Assembly: GCF_017355915.2 (NCBI RefSeq)
Contig: NZ_JAFEUV020000006.1
Coordinates: forward strand, 62,001 to 126,000
Length of the DNA: 64,000 nucleotides
Direction: 5' to 3'
DNA from: Telluribacter roseus
Lineage (GTDB): Bacteria > Bacteroidota > Bacteroidia > Cytophagales > Spirosomataceae
The position numbers and the translations under genes were made by a program. The notes under the pieces are model-generated. The model was not told the origin of the DNA, searched no databases, and saw nothing but the letters and a program-made list of their open reading frames with translations. This document shows, one piece after another, positions 52,296-59,608 of this stretch; positions within the stretch are counted from its first letter, which is position 1, and every line of letters begins with the position of its first letter.

Positions 52296-53402
52296 CTATT
52301 TCATGAACTCAATACAGGTAGGTGTGTTGACAGACAAGGTTTTCTCGCGGAACGTCATCTTACCGGTTTTGTCATCCAGGCTATACACCGCCAGATCGTT
52401 GGTATTCATATTGGCCACGAGCATGTACTTACCCGTTGGGTCGATGTTGAAGTCACGCGGCGTATCGATGGATTGGGTCACTTTACCTACTTCTTCCAGT
52501 CCACCCCTGTCGGTGATCCGGTAGCCCGTGATGCCGTTGTACCCCCGGTTGGATACGTACACAAACTGGCCGTTGGGGTGCAGGCGAATGGCCGCTCCCT
52601 TATTGGCTTCTTTGAAGTCGGCCGGTAGGGAATTGACCGTCTTGATTTCCTTAAGAGCACCTTTGTCATCAATGGCAAAGGAGGTAACGATGGGCTCCAT
52701 TTCGTGCAGTACAATCAGGTACTTACCCGAAGGATGCGCTACAATATGGCGCGGACCAGCACCGGGCTTGGACTCGAAGTACTTCTGAGCGGGGTTAGGA
52801 GTCAGCTTGCCGGAACCGCCGTCCACCACGTAGTTCATGATCCGATCGGTACCCAGGTCAGCTACGTACAGGTACTTGCCGTTGGGGCTGGGGATGGCGC
52901 AGTGGGCGTGGGGCTTCTCCTGGCGGGATTTGTCGGGGCCGCTGCCGGTATACTGCTCGGTATACGAAGCAGCGGCCAGGGTACCATCCTTTTTGACGGG
53001 ATAGGCCGCCATACTACCGCCGGTGTAGTTAGCCAGGAAAGCCATCTGTCCCGATGGAAGTACCGACACGTGGCAGGGGTTCTGTCCCTCCGACGACTGG
53101 CTGTTGAGTACCTTGAGCTGTCCATCAACCCCCACCGATAGAGCATTGATCATGTTGTCCTGCGTAACGGCAAAAAGCGTTTTCTGGTCGGGCGAGAGCT
53201 TGATGTAGCCCGGTCCTTTTAGCTCAGTGAAGGTATTTCGGGTCGTGATCTTTCCGGTCTTTAGGTCCAGCTCACACAGAATAATGGGCGATGGGCCGTC
53301 TTTGGCCATGGTACCGATATAGAATAATGCAGTGTCGTTTTTCATAGGCTTAAATGCAAGGCTTGAAAAAAGAACCACAGCAAGCATCAAAAGTTTTTTC
53401 AT
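52296..53402 (-). CDS. Exported lactonase-family beta-propeller protein
   Basis: Seven-bladed beta-propeller of the lactonase family (PF10282; 6-phosphogluconolactonase Pgl-like), 368 residues with an N-terminal Sec signal (MKKLLMLAVVLFSSLAFKPM). Blade motifs recur: GPGYIKLSPDQKTLFAV, NPCHVSVLPSGQMAFLANY, KPHAHCAIPSPNGKYLYVADLGTD, GPRHIVAHPSGKYLIVLHE and PRDFNIDPTGKYMLVANMNTND. True cytosolic Pgl has no signal, so this one probably acts on sugar lactones or other substrates in the periplasm. Gluconokinase lies far away at the window start; a joint gluconate route is speculation. Confidence 0.88.
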   Translation of the reverse strand: MKKLLMLAVVLFSSLAFKPMKNDTALFYIGTMAKDGPSPIILCELDLKTGKITTRNTFTELKGPGYIKLSPDQKTLFAVTQDNMINALSVGVDGQLKVLNSQSSEGQNPCHVSVLPSGQMAFLANYTGGSMAAYPVKKDGTLAAASYTEQYTGSGPDKSRQEKPHAHCAIPSPNGKYLYVADLGTDRIMNYVVDGGSGKLTPNPAQKYFESKPGAGPRHIVAHPSGKYLIVLHEMEPIVTSFAIDDKGALKEIKTVNSLPADFKEANKGAAIRLHPNGQFVYVSNRGYNGITGYRITDRGGLEEVGKVTQSIDTPRDFNIDPTGKYMLVANMNTNDLAVYSLDDKTGKMTFREKTLSVNTPTCIEFMK

Positions 53403-53536
53403 AATGATGTAGCTTTTAGGTAGTAGCTGGTTAGGGATTATATTTAGTTTATTTACTTCTTACTAAGCTCGCACCCGCTAGTGTTGGTTTTGCAAGTAGT
53501 CAGATATTTATTTAAAACTACATAGGTACCCCTAAT

Positions 53537-54763
53537 CTACTCCCGCCGGATAGCCTCCACCGGGTCTAGGCGGGCGGCCCGCAGGGCCGGGTAGGTACCA
53601 AACACCACCCCCACTACTACGGCTATGATGGAGATAGTCAGGAAGGTGTTCCAGGTATAGGCCGCCTGAAAGGGTACCTTTGTGACCGCTTTGATGATGG
53701 GAATCACCGCCATGGTACCCAGTACTCCCAGCGCTAGCCCCAGCAGGCTACCAAAGGTAGAGATTGTCACGGACTCCGACAGAAACTGCAGCAGGATGTC
53801 CCGCTTCTTGGCTCCGACGGCCTTACGTACACCTATCTCGGAGGTACGCTCGGAGACGGAAATGAGCAGTACGTTCATGACGCCAATGCCCCCGACCACC
53901 ACCGATATACCCACGATCAGCCCCATCACAATACGGAACAGCAGAAATCCCTGCGCCGCCTGCTGCACCCTGAACTCGTTGGTCATGACCCGGTAGTCTT
54001 CCTTGCCGTGGCGGATGTTCTTCTGCAGCCAGGTTTCGCTTTGTACTTTCAGGGCGGCGACATCTTCCACGCGGGTAGCCTCCAGGCCGTAGTCGACACG
54101 CTGGGTCCGCAGCTCCGCCTCAGGGAGGAGGGAGATGGGGTAATAGATCTGAGCGGGGCGGGTGGTGTCGGCTACCAGTACACCTACTATGGTTAATTCT
54201 CGGTCCTGCACCCGTAGCTTCTTACCGATCAGGGTGGCGGCCTTACCCTTTCCTGCTGCTTTCCAGACAAATTTAGTATTCACCACGGCTACCGGCCGCC
54301 GTCGGGTAAGATCTTCCTGCGTGAATCGGTTACCAACCAGGATGGTACCGTTAGGTTCCAGAGCCGGAAGCGCGGCGCTCACGACGGTTCCGATACGGTG
54401 GGTGTCGCCCGGCATACTTACCTCCATGCCCCTGTTGGTGATCATGTAGGGCTGGCTGGGCAGGGTGAGGGAGGCGTGGAGCTGGCTCATTTGGGTGTAG
54501 GTGAGCCGGGGTATGGTATCTTTGGGTACCCGCACGTCATTGACCAGCTTGTCGGGCTGGGCCACGATAAAGATGCCTTTCAGCGAGGTGGTGCGGCTGA
54601 TCTGCTCGTTGGCAAACCGCTCCATACCATCGATCAGCGACAGGATGCCTACCAGGGAGGCTACGCCTATGACGATACCCAGTACCGAGAGTACGGTATG
54701 GAAAAAACGGGAGCGGATATTCTGGATAGCCGACAGAAAGGAATTAAGAGTGTTCTTCCACAT
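53537..54763 (-). CDS. MacB/FtsX-type ABC transporter permease
   Basis: ABC-transporter permease of 408 residues with the type VII (MacB) layout. TM1 (about 20-45) is VLSVLGIVIGVASLVGILSL. A large periplasmic MacB_PCD domain (about 48-250) follows. The FtsX domain has three TM helices, with GIGVMNVLLISVSERTSEIGVRKAVGAKKRDI as the hallmark coupling region and a C-terminal YPALRAARLDPVEAIRRE. Its ATPase and membrane-fusion partner genes are not adjacent, so it may use a distant ATPase. Such permeases move lipoproteins, peptides or drugs or transmit mechanical signals. Confidence 0.92.
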   Translation of the reverse strand: MWKNTLNSFLSAIQNIRSRFFHTVLSVLGIVIGVASLVGILSLIDGMERFANEQISRTTSLKGIFIVAQPDKLVNDVRVPKDTIPRLTYTQMSQLHASLTLPSQPYMITNRGMEVSMPGDTHRIGTVVSAALPALEPNGTILVGNRFTQEDLTRRRPVAVVNTKFVWKAAGKGKAATLIGKKLRVQDRELTIVGVLVADTTRPAQIYYPISLLPEAELRTQRVDYGLEATRVEDVAALKVQSETWLQKNIRHGKEDYRVMTNEFRVQQAAQGFLLFRIVMGLIVGISVVVGGIGVMNVLLISVSERTSEIGVRKAVGAKKRDILLQFLSESVTISTFGSLLGLALGVLGTMAVIPIIKAVTKVPFQAAYTWNTFLTISIIAVVVGVVFGTYPALRAARLDPVEAIRRE

Positions 54764-54831
54764 AAGCGGGGCTGTAAGGAGAAGGCTATTTTGTCTAATC
54801 TTCTTACATTTCCAACTTAATTAGTACGAAC

Positions 54832-55185
54832 ATGACAATTTCATCCATGAATACCATCAGCTGGTCTGATTTTGAGAAAGTAGACCTCCGGGCAGGTACG
54901 ATCATCCGGGTAGAGGATTTTCCCAAAGCCCGCAAACCCGCCTACCAACTCTGGATCGATCTGGGGCCAGAGCTAGGGGTAAAAGCCTCTTCTGCTCAGA
55001 TCACCAGGCTGTATACTAAAGAAGAGCTGGTTGGTCGGCAGGTCCTGTGTGTAGTCAACTTCCCGCCCCGGCAGATCGCTAACTTCTTCTCCGAGGTACT
55101 TACGACGGGGTTTGTATTGCCCGATGGGGAGGTGGTGCTGTCGCAACCTGAGCGGCCGGTACCAAATGGGACCAGGCTGGCTTGA
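54832..55185 (+). CDS. csaA: tRNA-binding domain protein, CsaA-like
   Basis: Small OB-fold tRNA-binding protein, 117 residues (112 if the second ATG at 54847 is used). It shows the complete CsaA pattern: [66 protein letters not shown] and a closing [13 protein letters not shown]. CsaA is reported to have chaperone-like and tRNA-binding activity and forms dimers. It is divergent from the MacB-like permease gene and followed by the GC-rich repeat copy at 55263. Confidence 0.92.
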   Translation: MTISSMNTISWSDFEKVDLRAGTIIRVEDFPKARKPAYQLWIDLGPELGVKASSAQITRLYTKEELVGRQVLCVVNFPPRQIANFFSEVLTTGFVLPDGEVVLSQPERPVPNGTRLA

Positions 55186-55262
55186 TTTAGGAGATGTCAT
55201 TGTAAAACACACAAAGCTTAATCTGCACCTGCTAATACAAGTAGGCTCAATTTTATACTTTA

Positions 55263-55404
55263 GGGTAATGCAGTCGTTTGCCCTCACGGCCGGGCGGGCC
55301 CCGCTCTCCCCACACCTCCGTGCTCTGCGGGCCTGCGCGGGGCTAGCGCACATGGGCCCACAGCGCAAGCCGGGGCGCCGGAGCGATCGGCTTAGGGGAG
55401 AGCT
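55263..55404 (+). repeat. Second copy of the GC-rich structured repeat
   Basis: It begins GGGTAATGCAGTCGTTTGCC, as at 49070, and ends CTTAGGGGAGAGCT. CGCTCTCCCC near its start is complementary to GGGGAGAGC near its end, so the whole unit can fold into one long stem. It carries about 15 extra bases (GGGGCGCCGGAGCGA region) compared with 49070-49196. Confidence 0.8.
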
Positions 55405-55490
55405 GTAATAAATAGTTGATAGACTTCACATTTATAGCCGTTCTTCTTTCTCTTTAAGAAAGAAGGTTACTATCCTGCGTCCCAAAATCA

Positions 55491-55546
55491 TGTAATTCTG
55501 GTCCATAATTGTGTAATAGCTGGTGAACAGTGGGGTAGTACCTTTG
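55491..55546 (+). promoter_or_regulatory. copA promoter with 21-bp-spaced direct repeats
   Basis: TGTAATTCTGGT (55491-55502) and TGTAATAGCTGGT (55512-55524) are direct repeats whose starts lie exactly 21 bp apart, two helical turns, as AraC-type activators prefer. A perfect -7 box TACCTTTG (55539-55546) follows. The likely binder is the HMA-AraC regulator at 61952. Confidence 0.55.
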
Positions 55547-55607
55547 TGTTGTCAGTATGAGTATTGACTTACTGACCAATGATTCACAGTTAGTCATGGA
55601 ATAGATT

Positions 55608-57842
55608 ATGGAAACAGCAACCAAACCAAATACATTGAAAGTCACCCTGCCCGTAACGGGTATGACCTGTGCGGGCTGTGCTGCCAGTGTGGAGTCTATG
55701 CTGAAGCATACCACCGGTGTAGCCGATGCCGGGGTGAACTTCGCCAACCAGTCGGCCTGGGTGGAGTACGAGCCTACGGAGGTGTCGCTCCCCGAGCTGG
55801 ACAAGGTACTACAGGGCGTAGGCTATGGCTTTATACTGACCGCCGAGGAAGACGAGGCACTTGTTAAGCAGGAGGAGATACAGCACGAGCGGTATGCTAC
55901 CCTCAAGCAGCGTACCATCTGGACGGGTATACTTACCCTTCCCATTGTGACCATAGGTATGTTTTTCATGGACATGCCCTACGGCAACTACATCATGCTG
56001 GCGTTTACTCTGCCGGTATTGGTGGTGCTGGGCCGCGACTTCTTCATCAACGCCTGGAAGCAGGCCAGCCACGGCAAGGCCAACATGGATACCCTGGTGG
56101 CGCTGAGTACGGGTATCGCCTTCCTGTTCAGTACCTTCAACACTTTCAATCCGGAGTTCTGGCACGCCCGCGGACTGCACGCCCACGTGTACTTTGAAGC
56201 GGCGGCTATGATTGTCTTCTTCATCATGCTGGGTAAGCTGCTGGAAGAACGAGCCAAAGCCAATACTTCGGATGCCCTGAAAAAACTGATGGGCCTGCAA
56301 CCCAAGACGGTACGGGTCGTGCGTCAGGGCGTAGAGAGTGAGATATCGGTCAAAGAAGTACTGATGGGCGATGAGGTAGTGATTCGGTCGGGTGAGAAGA
56401 TTCCTGTGGATGGCAAAGTCATCAGCGGACATTCATACGTAGACGAAAGCCTTATGACCGGGGAACCGGTACCGGCTGAAAAGAAGGCCGGAGAGCGGGT
56501 ATTCGCCGGTACGATCAACCAGCAGGGTAGCTTTACCTTCATTGCCGAAAAGGTAGGCAAGGATACCGTGCTGTCGCAGATTATCCGTACCGTACAGGAA
56601 GCACAGGGCAGCAAGGCCCCCGTCCAACGCCTGGTGGATAAGATAGCCGGTATATTCGTACCCATTGTTATAGGAATAGCCCTACTGACCTTTGTGGCCT
56701 GGATGGTACTGGGAGGTGATAATGCGCTGACCCACGCGCTGCTGGCTTCGGTGTCGGTGCTGGTGATTGCCTGTCCGTGTGCCCTGGGGCTGGCTACGCC
56801 TACGGCCATTATGGTGGGAGTAGGCAAGGGTGCCGAAAATAACATCCTGATCCGCGATGCCGAAAGCCTTGAAAAAGCGCACGAAGTAAATGCCGTGATT
56901 CTGGACAAGACAGGTACCCTTACGCAGGGACATCCTCAGGTAACAGGGTGGCACTGGCTGGGAGGTCTGGCAGAGACGGAACGTCACGCCGCCGCTATCC
57001 GGGCCATTGAAGCCCGCTCGGAGCACCCCCTGGCGCAGGCGGTAGTAGACCATACTACGTCAGCACAGGATGTGAAGGTAGAAAGTTTTAAGGCCGTAGT
57101 GGGACGTGGAGTACAGGCCGAAGTAGCCGGTGAAAAGTACCTCATCGGTACGCTGTCCTTCCTCAAAGAAGAAGGCGTGACGCTAAATTCTGAGCTGGAA
57201 GCTCTGGCCGAGCAGCACCGCCAGCAGGCCCGGACGGTGATCGGAGTAGGGTGGAAGGGGCAGCAGGTCGCTCTCATCGCGATTGCAGATCAGCTGAAAG
57301 CTACCTCCGCCGAGGCGGTACGCAAATTGCAGGAGCAGGGTATTGAAGTGTACATGCTCACGGGAGATAACCCCCAGACGGCCGCCGCCGTGGCGAAACA
57401 GGTGGGCATCAGCCAATACCAGGCCGAGGTAAAGCCGGACGATAAAATGCAGTTTGTAAAGAAGCTGCAGGCCGAAGGCAAAACCGTAGCCATGGTGGGA
57501 GATGGTATCAACGACTCACAGGCGCTGGCTCAGGCCGATGTAAGCGTAGCGATGGGTAAGGGCTCTGACATAGCTATGGACGTAGCCAAAATGACCCTGA
57601 TCACCTCGGATCTGCTGACGTTGCCTAAGGCCCTGAAGCTGTCCCGCCGGACTGTGCGCACCATCCGCCAGAACCTGTTCTGGGCTTTCATCTATAACCT
57701 GATCGGGATTCCCATTGCGGCCGGTATACTGTACCCCATCAACGGATTCCTGCTCAACCCGATGATCGCGGGAGCCGCCATGGCTCTGAGCTCGGTGTCA
57801 GTAGTAACCAACAGCCTGCGCCTGCGCAGCCAAAAGTTATAG
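55608..57842 (+). CDS. copA: Copper-exporting P1B-type ATPase
   Basis: Heavy-metal P-type ATPase of 744 residues that pumps Cu+ out of the cytoplasm. One N-terminal HMA domain has MTCAGCAAS (CxxC 21-24). Then come the P1B-specific MA/MB helices, the actuator with SLMTGEPVP, the ion-binding CPC in [13 protein letters not shown] (the Cu+ type), [11 protein letters not shown], the P1B-specific SEHPLA motif, and the hinge [16 protein letters not shown]. It opens the copper locus behind a promoter with 21-bp direct repeats. The next gene, a MntA-like antitoxin, starts 35 bp after its stop. Confidence 0.95.
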   Translation: METATKPNTLKVTLPVTGMTCAGCAASVESMLKHTTGVADAGVNFANQSAWVEYEPTEVSLPELDKVLQGVGYGFILTAEEDEALVKQEEIQHERYATLKQRTIWTGILTLPIVTIGMFFMDMPYGNYIMLAFTLPVLVVLGRDFFINAWKQASHGKANMDTLVALSTGIAFLFSTFNTFNPEFWHARGLHAHVYFEAAAMIVFFIMLGKLLEERAKANTSDALKKLMGLQPKTVRVVRQGVESEISVKEVLMGDEVVIRSGEKIPVDGKVISGHSYVDESLMTGEPVPAEKKAGERVFAGTINQQGSFTFIAEKVGKDTVLSQIIRTVQEAQGSKAPVQRLVDKIAGIFVPIVIGIALLTFVAWMVLGGDNALTHALLASVSVLVIACPCALGLATPTAIMVGVGKGAENNILIRDAESLEKAHEVNAVILDKTGTLTQGHPQVTGWHWLGGLAETERHAAAIRAIEARSEHPLAQAVVDHTTSAQDVKVESFKAVVGRGVQAEVAGEKYLIGTLSFLKEEGVTLNSELEALAEQHRQQARTVIGVGWKGQQVALIAIADQLKATSAEAVRKLQEQGIEVYMLTGDNPQTAAAVAKQVGISQYQAEVKPDDKMQFVKKLQAEGKTVAMVGDGINDSQALAQADVSVAMGKGSDIAMDVAKMTLITSDLLTLPKALKLSRRTVRTIRQNLFWAFIYNLIGIPIAAGILYPINGFLLNPMIAGAAMALSSVSVVTNSLRLRSQKL

Positions 57843-57877
57843 TAAATAATTGTTATTATTACAGAAAAAGAAGAGGT

Positions 57878-58183
57878 ATGAATCAGTTGCTAAGTCAGAA
57901 TCTCCCGCAGATTGAACACATCCTTCGGAAGAACAAGGTAAGGCGAGCTTATGCTTTTGGATCTGTATGTACCGAGCGATTTAACGAAAGCAGTGATGTG
58001 GATATATTGGTTGCTTTCGAAGATGGCCTTGATCCTATTGAGTACGGAGACAGGTACTTTGAAATACTGGATAGTCTACAAACGCTCCTGGGACGCGATG
58101 TTGACCTGGTTACTGAAAAGTCACTCAAGAGCAGCTATTTTATAAAGCAGGTAGATAAAACCAAAGTAGCGATCTTGGGATGA
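57878..58183 (+). CDS. MntA-like nucleotidyltransferase antitoxin
   Basis: Minimal nucleotidyltransferase (MNT) of 101 residues. It carries the exact GSX10DXD signature: Gly28-Ser29, ten residues, then Asp40-Val-Asp42 in SSDVDILVAFEDG, with a third Asp in RDVDLVTE. In type VII toxin-antitoxin systems, MntA AMPylates a Tyr on the partner HepT RNase and disarms it. The stop codon overlaps the HepT start (ATGA), ensuring coupled translation. It sits directly behind copA inside the copper locus, which is unusual for this module. Confidence 0.92.
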   Translation: MNQLLSQNLPQIEHILRKNKVRRAYAFGSVCTERFNESSDVDILVAFEDGLDPIEYGDRYFEILDSLQTLLGRDVDLVTEKSLKSSYFIKQVDKTKVAILG

Positions 58184-58512
58184 GGGAAGAGGTGCATGAA
58201 TACCTGGGGCATATTTTGGATGCTATTGCGGGTATTGAAATACATATTGGCGAGCAGCCAAGCTACCAGCAGTACCTGGCTAGTCCGACGATGCGAAGAG
58301 CCGTTGAACGAGAATTGGAAATCATTGGTGAAGCTATGAACCGGGTTAAAAAGCTGGAACCTACCATTTCGATAAGTAATGCCAGTCATATCGTTTATAC
58401 CCGTAACCGGATCATCCATGGGTATGATTGTATTGACGATACCATTATTTGGCGCATTGTTATAAAAGATATTCCTGTGTTAAAAGAAGAAATAAAGAAT
58501 TTACTGGAATAA
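58180..58512 (+). CDS. HepT-like HEPN RNase toxin
   Basis: HEPN-domain protein of 110 residues, all helical. The catalytic RX4HXY motif is complete: Arg75, His80 and Tyr82 in RNRIIHGYD; Tyr82 is the residue AMPylated by MntA in characterised pairs. Preceding segments EVHEYLGHILDAIAGIEIHIG and RAVERELEIIGEAMNRV match the DUF86/HepT family. It overlaps the MntA gene by 4 bp. HepT degrades RNA (mRNA or tRNA) when freed. The pair interrupts the series of copper genes but runs in the same direction and could be co-transcribed with copA. Confidence 0.93.
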   Translation: MREEVHEYLGHILDAIAGIEIHIGEQPSYQQYLASPTMRRAVERELEIIGEAMNRVKKLEPTISISNASHIVYTRNRIIHGYDCIDDTIIWRIVIKDIPVLKEEIKNLLE

Positions 58513-58554
58513 TAACCACAGAAGACAGGCACCAGCGTGGCGACTAATATGCTA

Positions 58555-58636
58555 GCCTCGTAGAGGCGACCGATCTTGTAGCCCAACGGGCACCATTTTG
58601 TCAAATAAATTTTCAACCATAAAGCCCCATAGGGGC
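58555..58636. repeat. Two GCCYCRTAGRGGC palindromes with a shared GATCTTGT tail
   Basis: GCCTCGTAGAGGC (58555-58567) and GCCCCATAGGGGC (58624-58636) are each followed by GACCGATCTTGT or GATTGATCTTGT. The second ends 17 bp before the ATG of the CopZ-like gene. Confidence 0.7.
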
Positions 58637-58653
58637 GATTGATCTTGTCTTGT

Positions 58654-58863
58654 ATGGAAACGTTAAAATTCAAAACCAATATCAAATGCGGAGGATGTGT
58701 AGCCGGAGTTACACCCCACCTGAATGCCGACGAAGCGATCACAAACTGGGAAGTAGACCTGCAGAGCCCGGATCGTATCCTGACCGTCGAAACCGACAAG
58801 TCAGCCGAAGAAGTAGCCCAGGTGGTGAAACAGGCCGGCTTTACCGCAGAACCTGTTCAATAA
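58654..58863 (+). CDS. copZ: CopZ-like heavy-metal-associated chaperone
   Basis: Single HMA domain of 69 residues from the ATG at 58654, soluble and without a signal. The metal-binding site is CGGC (in TNIKCGGCVAGV), and the ferredoxin-like fold ends in EEVAQVVKQAGFTAEPV. It would hand copper to the CopA ATPase. The first Cys is preceded by Lys instead of Thr-Cys of classical CopZ, but the CxxC and fold pattern are intact. A GC palindrome lies just upstream of the start. It is part of the copper locus. Confidence 0.88.
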   Translation: METLKFKTNIKCGGCVAGVTPHLNADEAITNWEVDLQSPDRILTVETDKSAEEVAQVVKQAGFTAEPVQ

Positions 58864-59040
58864 GCTAATAAGGTGAGGGAGGGGCAATTAGTAAGGTCCC
58901 TCCTCCACCTAAAAAGCACCCCGAATTCATTGGTATTACCTATATTTTGAGTAACTTCGTACAGAAGAATTGATAAGAGCAGGAGATCGTACGAATAGTC
59001 ATTTCCCTGAATCAATAGCCTGACTGGCTTACAGCTAATC

Positions 59041-59490
59041 ATGAAAAACGCGATTTACAGATCCTTTACCGTATTTATGGCCTGCCTGGTGCTGCTGTCC
59101 AGTACAGGATTCGGGCTGGTGGAGCATCATTGCATGATGCGCGGTAAGTCGCTGCAGCTGATGGCCGTTGAGGCCAAGGGCGGGTGTAAGAGCTGTATGA
59201 AAAAGAACGTGAGCCACGTCAAGCCTCACGAAACCATTGTCAAAAAAGCGGATTGCTGTAAAGAGGAGCAAAAGTACCAGAAGGTAGATTTTGTATCTTC
59301 ATTTTCACAGCTCATAGCCAAGCTGCTTAAGTCCCTGGCCGAAGCGGTGGTCTTTGCGGTCAAAGCAGTCGTCATCTCCATCGCTGACTGGCTGTTACCG
59401 GCATCTACCCGTCATGCCGTAGTCCATTCCTTTTCTTCCTTATTCTTTGGGCGAAGCATGCTTTCGTTCGTCCAATCCTTTCTGATTTAA
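59041..59490 (+). CDS. HYC_CC_PP-type exported protein
   Basis: Bacteroidota-specific protein of 149 residues with an N-terminal signal or anchor (about 8-24). The family marks are the early EHHC (of the H-Y-C motif), the CxxC pair GGCKSC, and the CC doublet ADCCKEE. A hydrophobic helix (about 88-115) follows, and no PP motif is visible, so the C-terminal half is diverged. These proteins cluster with copper and other metal-handling genes and probably bind metal through their Cys/His residues. It precedes the TonB receptor gene by 118 bp. Confidence 0.72.
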   Translation: MKNAIYRSFTVFMACLVLLSSTGFGLVEHHCMMRGKSLQLMAVEAKGGCKSCMKKNVSHVKPHETIVKKADCCKEEQKYQKVDFVSSFSQLIAKLLKSLAEAVVFAVKAVVISIADWLLPASTRHAVVHSFSSLFFGRSMLSFVQSFLI

Positions 59491-59608
59491 GCGTGCCGAT
59501 ACAGAGTGTCAAAGGTAAGTTGTAGGCGTACGGAGATGTACTCTTATGACTTGACCACGTGTGGTTTTTATCACACCTCATTTACTATCAACAGACTTAA
59601 ATAGCATC

